Assembly (NCBI GenBank): GCA_964594635.1
Contig: CAZQMV010000001.1
Span: 186,001-250,000 of the forward strand
Source: Berkiella sp964594635
Lineage (GTDB): Bacteria > Pseudomonadota > Gammaproteobacteria > Berkiellales > Berkiellaceae
Length of the DNA: 64,000 nt
Direction of reading: 5' to 3'
The position numbers and the translations under genes were made by a program. The notes under the pieces were generated by a model. That model was not told the origin of the DNA, ran no database searches, and saw only the letters and a program-made list of their open reading frames with translations. Positions 16,667-26,411 of the stretch are shown piece by piece. The stretch's first letter is position 1, and each line of letters opens with the position of its first letter.

Positions 16667-17875
16667 GTGGAAATTAACAGTGCAATCGATATCACCCAAA
16701 ATCTGATTCAAAACGAGCAATGCTTTGATTCAATGAAAGAAAATCCGGAATTACAAGACTCCGATTTTGAAGAGATCCTGGCACAAGAAAGTATTCCACA
16801 AGATCAATTGTTAAAAATACCAAGCGAGACGCTGCCGGTAACTGGCAATCAGTTGCCACTGGATCTTGTCACAACCCCGCCAGATAATGTATTAATTGGG
16901 GATGAGTTACAGCAGCTCATACCGGAAATGAGTGAGGATGATAAAAAAGAAGAAAATCTTCCTTTTGTGATGACCCAGTTGCTCATGGAACTTCCAACAA
17001 AACCACTTGAATTGTATACGACTCTGAATACAGAGCAAGGTGCAAAAGTGCTCACCTTGGCATTGAATGAACCGATCCCAAGCTTGCTAGAGCAAGCATC
17101 AACGCCCTTAACGGCAGGCTTTGCACTGCAACCTGAAATGTTACTACCTGAAAATCAAGAACATGATCAAAATAAAGAGCTGAACCTGATTTTGAAAGGT
17201 TCTTATCCTATCGATGAAACATCACAAGCCATAAAACTCTCATCAGATGATGTGCAAAAACCTTCCGAAATGAAACCGATTATACCGCATGAATTGCAAA
17301 TTGCTTTAGTTGAAAATGATGTCAAGATGTCAGAAATGACGAACATGCTTTTTGAAGGTAAAACTAAACTCGAAATTGATCCTTTATCAGAGCAACGAAC
17401 ATTGCCAATGATGAATGAATTTTATGACACCAAAGGACCGATAAAGCAAACAATGGTGTTAGATGCAAACATCCAGGCTGAACATTTTTCAGATATTTTT
17501 GAGAATAAGCTCATGGAAAATGTGACTTTAATGCTGCGTCGCAATGAAAATGTGATGCAGATCCAAATTGATCCTCCTGAACTTGGCAAAATCGACATTA
17601 CGATTGAACAAAATGATGATAAAACAGATATCCGCTTTATGACTCAAGTTGATCAAACCAAGCAGTTAATTGAGAATTCATTAGATAGATTAAAATTACA
17701 ACTTGCACAAAACGGTATTGAACTTGGACAAGTAGATGTTAACTCAGGGGAGCGCGAACAGTCATCAGAAATGATGAGACAAACTCGCTTTAACTTTGAT
17801 AGTAAAGAAGAGGAGTCTATGATGGCAACACCTACTGTGGTGCAAAATAATCAACTCCTTGATCTGTATATCTGA
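16667..17875 (+). CDS. fliK: Flagellar hook-length control protein FliK
   Basis: Secreted molecular ruler that switches export specificity from hook to filament. It has 402 residues from GTG 16667, chosen because AAGGAAG ends eight bases upstream; the only earlier in-frame start is a TTG at 16628 with no Shine-Dalgarno sequence. The N-terminal two thirds is Glu/Leu/Pro-rich and unconserved. The C-terminal Flg_hook domain is clear (LRRNENVMQIQIDPPELGKI, then LKLQLAQNGIELGQVDV). Confidence 0.9.
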   Translation: MEINSAIDITQNLIQNEQCFDSMKENPELQDSDFEEILAQESIPQDQLLKIPSETLPVTGNQLPLDLVTTPPDNVLIGDELQQLIPEMSEDDKKEENLPFVMTQLLMELPTKPLELYTTLNTEQGAKVLTLALNEPIPSLLEQASTPLTAGFALQPEMLLPENQEHDQNKELNLILKGSYPIDETSQAIKLSSDDVQKPSEMKPIIPHELQIALVENDVKMSEMTNMLFEGKTKLEIDPLSEQRTLPMMNEFYDTKGPIKQTMVLDANIQAEHFSDIFENKLMENVTLMLRRNENVMQIQIDPPELGKIDITIEQNDDKTDIRFMTQVDQTKQLIENSLDRLKLQLAQNGIELGQVDVNSGEREQSSEMMRQTRFNFDSKEEESMMATPTVVQNNQLLDLYI

Positions 17876-17938
17876 CAAACAAGTCAACTATTTGACGCTA
17901 TCAATAATCTAACTCAATGATTTTTAATAAAAAAATTA

Positions 17939-17955
17939 TGGTATGGCTTTTGCTT
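17939..17955 (+). promoter_or_regulatory. Sigma54 promoter of the fliL operon
   Basis: TGGTATGGCTTTTGCTT has GG at 17940-17941 and GC at 17952-17953 with the exact ten-base spacing, and a TTTTGCTT -12 region. It is 26 bases before the fliL ATG and would drive fliLMNOPQR and possibly flhB onward. Confidence 0.7.
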
Positions 17956-17978
17956 TAATCACCCTATAAGGAGTGATT

Positions 17979-18575
17979 ATGGCAACTAATGATTCCACGA
18001 AAGAAGAAGGCAAGCGACCCGATAAGAAAATGCTCATCATTGCAGGAGCACTCGTTACACTGATGCTCGTTGTCATGGGCGTTTTAGTGGTTGTTTTATT
18101 CAAAGTGTCTAATCCGCCACCGACACAAACCATCGTGGTCGATGCAAAAGCGACAGCAGAGCCTGAGCAAGAAAAGAGCAAGCACGTCGAAACCGTTGTG
18201 ACAGCGGATGGCAAAGAAGCCCCTAAAGATAAGCATGGCGAAAAGAAAAAGAGTGATACGCCATCCTATTATAAATTCTCACCCGCCTTTATTGTGAATA
18301 TTCCCAGTAATGGTCGTTTACGCTTTTTGCAGATTGAAGTGCAATTAATGGCTAAAAATGAAGAAGAGCTCAAAATGATTGAGGCTTATGCCCCAGTGAT
18401 CCGTAATGATCTCATTACGTTGTTTAGTAGCCAAAACTATGATGATTTGCTCACCCCTGATGGTAAAGAAAATTTAAGAAAAAGCTCATTAACCGTTTCG
18501 CGTAAGATCCTAAAAGAAAATGCAGGCAAACCTTGCGTTGAACAAGTTTTGTTTACCAACTTTGTGACACAGTAG
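17979..18575 (+). CDS. fliL: Flagellar basal body-associated protein FliL
   Basis: Inner-membrane protein that surrounds and supports the stator. It has 198 residues: a short cytoplasmic tail, one membrane helix at about residues 18-42 (MLIIAGALVTLMLVVMGVLV), a charged linker, then the periplasmic FliL domain (FSPAFIVNIPSNGRLRFLQI, ending VEQVLFTNFVTQ). ATG 17979 is used; the in-frame GTG 17973 overlaps the AAGGAG ribosome-binding site. Confidence 0.93.
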   Translation: MATNDSTKEEGKRPDKKMLIIAGALVTLMLVVMGVLVVVLFKVSNPPPTQTIVVDAKATAEPEQEKSKHVETVVTADGKEAPKDKHGEKKKSDTPSYYKFSPAFIVNIPSNGRLRFLQIEVQLMAKNEEELKMIEAYAPVIRNDLITLFSSQNYDDLLTPDGKENLRKSSLTVSRKILKENAGKPCVEQVLFTNFVTQ

Positions 18576-18583
18576 ATGGTGAA

Positions 18584-19546
18584 ATGAATCAAATATTAAA
18601 CCAAGAAGAAATTGATGCGCTTCTGAATTTTAAAGAGAATGATTTTCATGATTCTAATTCAGTTGATCCATCTATTCCTCAAGATTTTGATATTACCAAT
18701 CAAGAAAAAAGTATTCAAAGCAAAATTATTTCATTAGGCATTATTAATGAGAAATTTGCTCGAAGTGTGCGCAATAGTTTATATCAATTTTTGAAAAAAC
18801 CTGTTGATATCAGTATCGCCAAAATTAAAATCATCCATTTTGATGAATATATTAAATCGTTACCTTGTCCAAGTAGTATTAACTTATTCAAAATGAATCC
18901 CTTAAAGGGTACCTCGCTATTTATTTTTAATGCCAGACTCATTTATAGTTTTGTTGATAGTTATTTTGGTGGGGAAGGTCGTACTCAGTTTAAAAGCGAT
19001 TTCAAAGAATTCACACCAACTGAAATTAGAATTATCAAGTTATTGCTCGATCACTTTTATAAAGATTTAAAAAATGCCTGGTCCTCTTTTATTGACATTC
19101 AATTTGAAACCAAACAAACCGAATCTGACCCTAGCATGGTCAATAGTTTTAATGATGATGAAATATTTATTGTTTCAAAATTTAGAATTGAATTAGATGG
19201 TGGTGGTGGGGAATTCGATATTTGTTTGCCATATTCAATGGTTGAGCCGATTAAAGAACTTTTTGATGCAGGGTTAGCAGCAGACACTGATAAAAATAAT
19301 GATAAATGGGAAAAGTCGCTTAAAGATCATTTATTAGATGTCAAAATTGATATTAATTGCGTATTGGCACGTAAACGTATTTTATTAAAAGACATTATGA
19401 AGTTTAAAGATGGTGACATTATTAATATCGATATACCAGAAGAAATTGTTATTAAAGCAGATGACAGATCATTATTTAGCGGTTCTTTTGGGACGTTTGA
19501 TAGCAAATATGCAATTAAAGTTAATGAAAAAATAAAGAAGTCATAG
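18584..19546 (+). CDS. fliM: Flagellar motor switch protein FliM
   Basis: C-ring component that binds phospho-CheY to reverse rotation. It has 320 residues. The N-terminal CheY-binding motif (NQILNQEEIDALLNF) is intact, followed by the CheC-like middle domain (FGGEGRTQF, FTPTEIRIIKLLLDHF) and a C-terminal SPOA domain. CheY binding is therefore retained although no che gene is in this window. It lies eight bases after fliL and 11 before fliN. Confidence 0.95.
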   Translation: MNQILNQEEIDALLNFKENDFHDSNSVDPSIPQDFDITNQEKSIQSKIISLGIINEKFARSVRNSLYQFLKKPVDISIAKIKIIHFDEYIKSLPCPSSINLFKMNPLKGTSLFIFNARLIYSFVDSYFGGEGRTQFKSDFKEFTPTEIRIIKLLLDHFYKDLKNAWSSFIDIQFETKQTESDPSMVNSFNDDEIFIVSKFRIELDGGGGEFDICLPYSMVEPIKELFDAGLAADTDKNNDKWEKSLKDHLLDVKIDINCVLARKRILLKDIMKFKDGDIINIDIPEEIVIKADDRSLFSGSFGTFDSKYAIKVNEKIKKS

Positions 19547-19557
19547 AGGAGAAAGTG

Positions 19558-19956
19558 ATGGAACCTACCGATCAAAATCAAAGTGCACCCAATGACGGAA
19601 ATGGGACATCTCCTAATCATCAGGATGCTACCAAAGCAGCTGCTGTGCAATTCTCTGAACTTAGCAAAGATGGCAAGAAAGCAGCATCCAATGGCAATAA
19701 AGATATGGATCTCATTTTAGACATTCCGGTGACGATATCTTTAGAGGTTGGCCGTACTTCAATCAGTATTAAAAATTTATTGCAATTAAATCAAGGCTCC
19801 GTTGTTGAGCTTGACCGATACGCTGGTGAACCACTTGATGTTTTAGTCAATGGTACCTTAATCGCACATGCTGAAGTTGTCGTTGTCAATGAAAAATTTG
19901 GTATTCGTTTAACGGATGTTGTTAGCGCCAATGAACGACTTGAAAATATTCAGTGA
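19558..19956 (+). CDS. fliN: Flagellar motor switch protein FliN
   Basis: C-ring protein forming the lower switch ring and the FliH docking site. It has 132 residues with a disordered polar N-terminus (about 45 residues) and a single SPOA domain (LILDIPVTISLEVGRTSISI, then GEPLDVLVNGTLIAHAEVVV and FGIRLTDVV). ATG 19558 follows AGAGGAG by six bases; the GTG at 19555 is too close to it. Confidence 0.95.
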   Translation: MEPTDQNQSAPNDGNGTSPNHQDATKAAAVQFSELSKDGKKAASNGNKDMDLILDIPVTISLEVGRTSISIKNLLQLNQGSVVELDRYAGEPLDVLVNGTLIAHAEVVVVNEKFGIRLTDVVSANERLENIQ

Positions 19957-19968
19957 GGAGTGACTCAA

Positions 19969-20250
19969 TTGGTTAATTTACCTGTAGTGGCAAATGTTGC
20001 AATCATGTTAGTGGTTACCATTATTTTGGTATTTGCCTTGGCATTCTTATTAAAACACTTTAAAAAAATGGTTCCGCAATTTTCAGGGATTGTGCAAATC
20101 CTAGGTGGAGCAAACTTAGGAAATAAAAGTAAACTGGTGTTAGTTGAAGCATATGATACCCAAATTCTCGTTGGTGTCAGTGATTCACAAATTCAGACTC
20201 TTCATGTGTTTAAAAAGAATGTACCAGATGAAAAACAAAAACTATCTTAA
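19969..20250 (+). CDS. fliO: Flagellar export apparatus assembly protein FliO
   Basis: Membrane chaperone that helps FliP ring assembly. It has 93 residues with one membrane helix (VAIMLVVTIILVFALAFLL) and a cytoplasmic FliO domain (LVLVEAYDTQILVGVSDSQI). TTG 19969 is preferred as start because GAGGAG (19955-19960) lies eight bases upstream; the GTG at 19960 would overlap that site. It overlaps fliP by 23 bases. Confidence 0.85.
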   Translation: MVNLPVVANVAIMLVVTIILVFALAFLLKHFKKMVPQFSGIVQILGGANLGNKSKLVLVEAYDTQILVGVSDSQIQTLHVFKKNVPDEKQKLS

Positions 20251-20980
20251 AGTGTTGTTAATGTTGGGGACTATGATCCCTTGCATTTGCATTGCAAAAG
20301 ATTTAAGTTTGAATGCCTTTGCCGTAACAGAAGGAAATGGCACACAAACCTATTCCATCAATATCCAACTCTTGGCAATTATGACGGTTTTAACCATATT
20401 GCCAGCGATTGTTCTCATGATGACTTCATTTACTCGAATTATTATTGTGTTATCTATTTTGCGTCAAGCATTAGGGATGCCACAAACTCCCAGTAATCAA
20501 ATTATTATTGGTCTGTCTCTGTTTATGACTTTCTTTATTATGTCGCCAATCTTAACGCAAGTATATAACGAAGCAGTCAGTCCTTATATGGCTGAAAAGA
20601 TGACACAAGAAGAAGCCATTAAAAAGGCTGCAACACCGATCAAGAAGTTTATGTATGATCAGACGCGCACAGAAGATTTAATGCTTTTTGCCGAACTATC
20701 AGGAAAGCAGATCCAAAGCGACAATCCAGATGATATCCCATTTTCTATTATGATTTCTTCTTTTGTTGCTTCTGAATTAAAAACAGCGTTTCAAATTGGT
20801 TTTATTATCTTTATTCCTTTTTTAATAATCGACTTGGTTGTGGCCAGTGTCTTAATGTCGATGGGTATGATGATGTTATCGCCAGTCATCATTTCATTAC
20901 CATTTAAAATTATGTTGTTTGTGTTAGTAGATGGCTGGAACTTGATTCTCGGTACTTTGGCAGCCAGTTTTTCCATATAG
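20228..20980 (+). CDS. fliP: Flagellar type III export gate protein FliP
   Basis: Core pore subunit of the export gate (FliP5Q4R1). It has 250 residues with an N-terminal cleavable-type signal (KVLLMLGTMIPCICIAKDLS). Family motifs include MTSFTRIIIVLSILRQALG, FIIFIPFLIIDLVVASVLMS and SLPFKIMLFVLVDGWNLILG. ATG 20228 matches the family start; the ORF extends upstream only within the fliO frame overlap. Confidence 0.96.
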   Translation: MKNKNYLKVLLMLGTMIPCICIAKDLSLNAFAVTEGNGTQTYSINIQLLAIMTVLTILPAIVLMMTSFTRIIIVLSILRQALGMPQTPSNQIIIGLSLFMTFFIMSPILTQVYNEAVSPYMAEKMTQEEAIKKAATPIKKFMYDQTRTEDLMLFAELSGKQIQSDNPDDIPFSIMISSFVASELKTAFQIGFIIFIPFLIIDLVVASVLMSMGMMMLSPVIISLPFKIMLFVLVDGWNLILGTLAASFSI

Positions 20981-20988
20981 GTGCAATC

Positions 20989-21258
20989 ATGACGCCAGAA
21001 ATTGTTATCGATTTGTTAAGACAGGGTACTTCACTGTTACTGGTATTGGTTTCTTTATTGATTTTACCAAGCTTGGTAGTTGGTTTATTTATTAGCGTTT
21101 TTCAAGCGGCGACTCAAATTAATGAGCAATCCCTAAGCTTTGTACCAAGGCTGATTGTTACCTTCACGACGTTAATCGTTGCAGCCCCTTGGTTAATAAG
21201 AGTGCTCACTGATTTTACGCAGAATCTCATTGAATCTATACCACATTTGATTGGTTAA
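20989..21258 (+). CDS. fliQ: Flagellar export gate protein FliQ
   Basis: Small gate subunit of 89 residues with two membrane helices and the family start MTPEIVIDLLRQG. The conserved VGLFISVFQAATQINEQSL loop is present. It sits eight bases after fliP, and fliR follows after two bases. Confidence 0.95.
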   Translation: MTPEIVIDLLRQGTSLLLVLVSLLILPSLVVGLFISVFQAATQINEQSLSFVPRLIVTFTTLIVAAPWLIRVLTDFTQNLIESIPHLIG

Positions 21259-21260
21259 AA

Positions 21261-22037
21261 ATGATTACCTTTTCAGGCGACATTATACAGTACTTGATGA
21301 TGTACTTGCTACCATTTGTCAGAGTTTCTGCGATGATGATGGCGTTACCTATTATTGGTACTCAATTGGTTCCTGGCAAAATCCGTTTAATCTTCAGCTT
21401 AGCGCTAACTTATGTGGCAGTGTGTTCTGGAAATTGCAATGAGTTATTAAGCCCTAGTATTTCGCTCTTTACCTTATTTTTTATTGTCATAATGCAAGTG
21501 CTTATTGGTGTGTTAATGGGGCTTGTGATCCACATTATTTTTCAAACATTTATGATTGCAGGACAGATTATTTCAATGCAAATGGGGCTAGGGTTTGCTG
21601 CCTTAATGGATCCGCAAAATGGTGTTTCAGTCCCAATTGTTGGTCAATTATATATTATGATTGCGACGTTGCTGTATTTGACGATGAATGGTCATTTATT
21701 TGTTATTGGTATTTTAATAGATAGCTTTGCCCAAATACCTGTTAGCCAATTTGATCTAACAACTTTGCAAGTTGACAAATTTATCGAGTTGGGCTCATTC
21801 ATGTTTTCATATGGGTTAAAAATTGCATTGCCAGCTGTGATTACAATTTTAATTACCAATATATCTTTTGGCATGATGACCAAAGCAGCACCACAGTTAA
21901 ATATTTTTACATTAGGCTTTTCGATCACTTTAATTGCGGGCATTTCACTTATTTACATTTGTTTATCGTTTGTTGGTTCACAATTTACTGAAGTGTCAGA
22001 AAAAGCTCATTCAACCTTAGTCGCGCTTATTGAGTAG
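21261..22037 (+). CDS. fliR: Flagellar export gate protein FliR
   Basis: Multi-pass gate subunit of 258 residues. It shows the family segment RVSAMMMALPIIGTQLVPGK, a further conserved GLGFAALMDPQNGVSVPIVG, and at least six hydrophobic helices. It ends three bases before flhB, consistent with the close FliR-FlhB partnership (fused in some bacteria, separate here). Confidence 0.95.
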   Translation: MITFSGDIIQYLMMYLLPFVRVSAMMMALPIIGTQLVPGKIRLIFSLALTYVAVCSGNCNELLSPSISLFTLFFIVIMQVLIGVLMGLVIHIIFQTFMIAGQIISMQMGLGFAALMDPQNGVSVPIVGQLYIMIATLLYLTMNGHLFVIGILIDSFAQIPVSQFDLTTLQVDKFIELGSFMFSYGLKIALPAVITILITNISFGMMTKAAPQLNIFTLGFSITLIAGISLIYICLSFVGSQFTEVSEKAHSTLVALIE

Positions 22038-22040
22038 AAC

Positions 22041-23171
22041 ATGACTGAACGTGATGATTCACAAGAACGCACAGAACAGGCCACTGCGCGGAAAAAGCAA
22101 CAGTCTCAAGAACAGGGGCAAGTTGCTCGTTCTAAAGATTTTAATACCATGCTGGTATTACTATGCAGTGGGTTTTGTTTTATCACAATGGGACATTCAG
22201 TTTCCAATAAATTTCAAAAGTTGTTTCAAACCAATTTAGGCATCGATCCTAAATTATTGGTTGACGAAAGTGGAATGTTTCTTGCGCTAAAATCTGCCGT
22301 GTTTAGTGGTATTGGTATTATATTACCTTTTTTATGTTTGATTGTGATTGCTTGCATTGTGGGCCCGTTGCTCATTGGTGGTTGGTCATTTTCCTGGGGA
22401 AATGTCGAATTAAAGTTTGAAAGGCTTAATCCAGTTAAAGGGTTTTTAAAAATCTTTTCACTTAAAAACTTTGTTGAATTGATTAAGTCTATTTTTAAAA
22501 TTGTTTTAGTTGTTATGACGATGGCTTTAATTGTGTATTTATTTATGCGTCGTATTATTTATTTCTCATTTGCAGATATTGCCACGGGAATACAACACTC
22601 CAGCCAAATTCTCATTTGGTCATTTATGTTATTAGTTGGTGCGCTGTTTATTATTACTTTATTCGATGTGCCTTTTCAATTATGGAACCACTTACAAGAA
22701 TTAAAAATGACCAAGCAAGAAGTAAAAGATGAATATAAGGATTCTGAAGGTAAACCCGAAGTGAAATCGCGTTTGGCACGTTTACAACGCGAATTGGTAA
22801 AACGACGTTTTGCAATCGAAGTGCCAAAGGCCGATGTTATTATTACTAACCCAACTCACTATGCGGTTGCTTTAAAGTATGATCAAAAAGAAATGAAAGC
22901 CCCTAAAGTTGTCGCAAAAGGGGTTGATTTTATGGCCGAACGAATCATGGAAATTGCTAAAGAACATAAAGTGCCTTTAGTTGCAATGCCGCCGCTTGCT
23001 CGTAGTATTTACTTCCATACGGAAATTGGTGAAGAAATACCGTCTGAGTTATATGTGGGTGTTGCACAAATTTTAGCTTATGTACATCAATTGAAACTTT
23101 ATAAACGTGGCAAGTTAAAGAAACCCAAAGTACCTGAAAAGGTCGACATTCCACCTGAGATGGCGAGATAA
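22041..23171 (+). CDS. flhB: Flagellar export switch protein FlhB
   Basis: Gate protein that switches substrate specificity after self-cleavage. It has 376 residues with four membrane helices in the first 210. The autocleavage motif NPTH, near residue 270 in IITNPTHYAVALKYD, is intact. The soluble C-terminal domain ends in a Lys/Pro-rich tail of about 25 residues. flhA follows after two bases. Confidence 0.96.
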   Translation: MTERDDSQERTEQATARKKQQSQEQGQVARSKDFNTMLVLLCSGFCFITMGHSVSNKFQKLFQTNLGIDPKLLVDESGMFLALKSAVFSGIGIILPFLCLIVIACIVGPLLIGGWSFSWGNVELKFERLNPVKGFLKIFSLKNFVELIKSIFKIVLVVMTMALIVYLFMRRIIYFSFADIATGIQHSSQILIWSFMLLVGALFIITLFDVPFQLWNHLQELKMTKQEVKDEYKDSEGKPEVKSRLARLQRELVKRRFAIEVPKADVIITNPTHYAVALKYDQKEMKAPKVVAKGVDFMAERIMEIAKEHKVPLVAMPPLARSIYFHTEIGEEIPSELYVGVAQILAYVHQLKLYKRGKLKKPKVPEKVDIPPEMAR

Positions 23172-23173
23172 TA

Positions 23174-25264
23174 ATGACCACAGCATCGAATATGACTTTA
23201 AAACAATGGGCCAATATTGGCGTTGGCATACCGATATTTGTTCTGGTGATGTTGGCAATGATGATTTTGCCTTTACCCCCATTTCTATTAGATATCTTTT
23301 TTACCTTTAACATTACTTTAGCACTGATGGTATTGTTAGCGGGTACTTATACGGCAAGGCCCCTTGATTTCAGTGTTTTTCCAACGATCTTATTACTCGC
23401 TACGTTGTTGCGCTTAGCACTGAATATTGCCTCTACTCGGGTTGTTTTACTCGATGGCCATAATGGTACTGATGCGGCTGGTAAGGTAGTGCAATCATTT
23501 GGTGAAGTGGTTGTCGGTGGTAACTATGCTGTCGGTTTCGTCGTATTTATGATTTTAGTGATCATCAATTTTGTTGTGGTCACCAAAGGTGCTGGCCGAA
23601 TTTCTGAAGTGAGTGCTCGTTTTACATTAGATTCTATGCCTGGTAAGCAAATGGCAATTGATGCTGATTTGAATGCCGGTACAATTAGCCAAGAAGAAGC
23701 CAAACAGCGCCGTCATGATATTGCCAGTGAAGCAGATTTTTATGGATCGATGGATGGTGCCAGTAAATTCGTTAGAGGCGATGCCATTGCGGGTATATTA
23801 ATTTTGCTCATCAATATTTTGGGTGGGTTTATTATCGGTGTGGTGCAACATGATTTAGCCATGGGAGAAGCATTCCGTGTTTATGGATTGTTAACCATCG
23901 GTGACGGTTTAGTAGCGCAAATTCCTTCATTATTGCTCTCAACAGCCGCTGCAATTATGGTAACTCGCGTTTCATCATCCCATGACGTATCACAACAAAT
24001 TAAAACTCAGGTTTTCAATCAAATCAAACCTTTGGCAATAGCGAGCATTGTCTTGGGTGTCTTAGGCCTTGTACCAGGAATGCCGCATGTGGTGTTTTTA
24101 GGCATTGCATCCCTTTTGGGTTTTGGTGCCTATTATATGTATGTGCAGAAGAATCGGCCTGTTGTAGCAGAAGTTAAAAAAGAGCAGGAAAACTTACCAC
24201 AAGATCCGACTAAGCAAGAGGTGAAAGAAATTTCATGGGATGATGTGCAGCAACTTGATGATATCAGTCTTGAAGTGGGCTATAAATTGATTTCATTGCT
24301 TGAACCCAAAACAGGTGGTGAACTGTTAAATAAAATTAAAGGTGTTCGCAAAAAACTCTCTCAAGAGCTTGGATTTTTGATCCCAACGGTACATATCCGT
24401 GATGATTTAAACTTAGGTGCAAATCAATATAAATTATCATTACAAGGGGTTGTTGTCGGAGAAGGAGAGATTATTCCTGAGTGTTTATTAGCCATCAACT
24501 CTGGTCAAGTCTTTGGCACCGTTGATGGGATCCCTACTAAAGAGCCAGCCTTTGGTTTACAAGCACTTTGGATAAAACCGACTCTTAAAGAACAAGCACA
24601 AACACTGGGTTATACCGTTGTTGACATCAGTACAGTGATTGCCACCCATTTAAGTCAAGTTATCAGCGATAACAGTAACCAATTGTTGGGTCACCAAGAA
24701 GCGCAAAAGATCTTAGATATGCTAGCAAAAACCTCACCTAAACTGGTCGAGGATCTTGTTCCTGACAAATTATCATTATCGGTTATTGTGAAGGTTTTCC
24801 AGAATCTATTGGAAGAGCATGTGCCACTGCGTGATAGCAAATCCATCATTGAAACGTTGTCAGAATTTGCGCCAAGAAGTCAAGATCCCGTTGTGCTCAC
24901 TGAAATTGTTCGCAGTGCTTTAGGACGCTTAATTGTGCAACAACTGAATGGTTCGGCGGTTGAATTGCCGGTTGTTACCCTAGAATCGAACTTGGAACAG
25001 ATCTTGCTTTCATCTATTCAAACAACACCTGAGCCCATGGGCATTATTGAGCCAAGGTTAATGGATAAAATTCAACAAGCAGTTGCGCAATTTGCTGCTA
25101 AGCAGGAAGTATTAGGTAAACCAGCTATTTTATTGGTTCACCCAAGCTTACGACGTTTGTTATCGAAGCTCTTTAAACATGTAGCCAAGAATTTATCGGT
25201 CTTGTCTTTTAAAGAAATTCCAGATGATAAGCAAATGAAAATTATTTCGACGTTGGGTTACTAG
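23174..25264 (+). CDS. flhA: Flagellar export gate protein FlhA
   Basis: Largest export gate subunit, coupling proton flow and docking chaperone-substrate complexes. It has 696 residues. The N-terminal half holds about eight membrane helices and the FHIPEP-family stretch (PTILLLATLLRLALNIASTR, then VVVTKGAGRISEVSARFTLD). The cytoplasmic half starts near residue 350 and ends IPDDKQMKIISTLGY. It precedes flhF by 13 bases. Confidence 0.97.
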   Translation: MTTASNMTLKQWANIGVGIPIFVLVMLAMMILPLPPFLLDIFFTFNITLALMVLLAGTYTARPLDFSVFPTILLLATLLRLALNIASTRVVLLDGHNGTDAAGKVVQSFGEVVVGGNYAVGFVVFMILVIINFVVVTKGAGRISEVSARFTLDSMPGKQMAIDADLNAGTISQEEAKQRRHDIASEADFYGSMDGASKFVRGDAIAGILILLINILGGFIIGVVQHDLAMGEAFRVYGLLTIGDGLVAQIPSLLLSTAAAIMVTRVSSSHDVSQQIKTQVFNQIKPLAIASIVLGVLGLVPGMPHVVFLGIASLLGFGAYYMYVQKNRPVVAEVKKEQENLPQDPTKQEVKEISWDDVQQLDDISLEVGYKLISLLEPKTGGELLNKIKGVRKKLSQELGFLIPTVHIRDDLNLGANQYKLSLQGVVVGEGEIIPECLLAINSGQVFGTVDGIPTKEPAFGLQALWIKPTLKEQAQTLGYTVVDISTVIATHLSQVISDNSNQLLGHQEAQKILDMLAKTSPKLVEDLVPDKLSLSVIVKVFQNLLEEHVPLRDSKSIIETLSEFAPRSQDPVVLTEIVRSALGRLIVQQLNGSAVELPVVTLESNLEQILLSSIQTTPEPMGIIEPRLMDKIQQAVAQFAAKQEVLGKPAILLVHPSLRRLLSKLFKHVAKNLSVLSFKEIPDDKQMKIISTLGY

Positions 25265-25277
25265 TAAAGTGGAGTGA

Positions 25278-26411
25278 ATGATGACAACTAAAAAATTTGT
25301 GGCACCGAGTATGAATTTAGCCTTGCAAAAGGTGAAACAAGAATTAGGCCCCGATGCCGTCATTTTGTCTCATGAAACCCATAGAGGTGAAGTCCATATT
25401 ATGGCAACCCTAGCAAGTGAAAGCACGCTAGATATTCTACTTTCAAAGGGGAAATCCATTCCGGTCACTTCTTTACAAGAAAGTATCATCAAAGAACCGC
25501 TTAGTGCTCCTCCTGTGCAAATCGACAATAATACTGCTGCCTTACAAAATGAAATGGCTATCTTAAAGCGCATGATCACAGAATTTAAGGTACCTATGAG
25601 TCAAGATGGAATGTTTACTCACGCTATGCAATTTTTCTTTCATCAAAAATTGCAAGAAATGGGTTTTCCGAATCAATTTGCCAAAAGAATTTTGGTTGAT
25701 TTACCAGCCGATGATACTTTTGAAGAATCCATACAGCATATTACTTCGCAATTGCTGGAAAATATTAAATGTCGTGAAATGTACCCTAGCGCTAAATATC
25801 ATACCTTTATTGGCCCCAGCGGAGCAGGTAAAACACAATTAATCGTTAAAGTTATTCTTCAATATTTAAAGAATAAAACCATCGAGAATTTTGCCTGCAT
25901 TTTCGTTAATCACCAAAATGTCAGGGTGTTAGAAGAATCAAAGATTTATGCGCGGATTTTTAATGTGCCTTGTCTTTATGTGGAATCAGAAGCCGAGCTG
26001 AATGATGCCTTAGAGAAAACCAAGCATCATGATGCCGTATTTATTGACTTTCCAGCTTTTGATAATAACGATAAGCAAAATAATTATTACATTCCATTTA
26101 TTCAGAATAACAAAACACTAATCCATAATACGCTGGTTTTCCCTTCGAATATTAAAAATCTTAAAATGTATGCGGCTTGTCATGAAGGCATTATCAATGA
26201 AATTGCAATTACAAAGATTGATGAAAATCCGCATCTGGGCGAATTTATTCATTATGCTTTATCAACGCAAACACCCATAGGTTTTATCAGTATCGGCAAC
26301 ACTTATACAGCTTTAGCATTGGCCTCTAAAGAATCCCTGGAAGATTATTTAAAAAACGATCTCTGTCCTAACCGTGAACGTCCTGTGATGAATAAGGTAT
26401 TTAACGTATGA
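25278..26411 (+). CDS. flhF: Polar flagellar placement protein FlhF with degenerate GTPase motifs
   Basis: SRP-type GTPase that marks the pole for flagellar assembly. It has 377 residues with the family N-terminus (KKFVAPSMNLALQKVKQELG), a linker and an NG domain. G1 is intact (GPSGAGKT, 179-186) and TKID is present (312-315). The DTYR-type G2 motif is replaced by NHQN near residue 211, and the G3 DTAG reads DFPA at 257-260. These changes affect residues used for Mg-GTP binding and hydrolysis in characterised FlhF proteins, so activity may be altered or lost. The stop overlaps flhG by four bases. Confidence 0.88.
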   Translation: MMTTKKFVAPSMNLALQKVKQELGPDAVILSHETHRGEVHIMATLASESTLDILLSKGKSIPVTSLQESIIKEPLSAPPVQIDNNTAALQNEMAILKRMITEFKVPMSQDGMFTHAMQFFFHQKLQEMGFPNQFAKRILVDLPADDTFEESIQHITSQLLENIKCREMYPSAKYHTFIGPSGAGKTQLIVKVILQYLKNKTIENFACIFVNHQNVRVLEESKIYARIFNVPCLYVESEAELNDALEKTKHHDAVFIDFPAFDNNDKQNNYYIPFIQNNKTLIHNTLVFPSNIKNLKMYAACHEGIINEIAITKIDENPHLGEFIHYALSTQTPIGFISIGNTYTALALASKESLEDYLKNDLCPNRERPVMNKVFNV

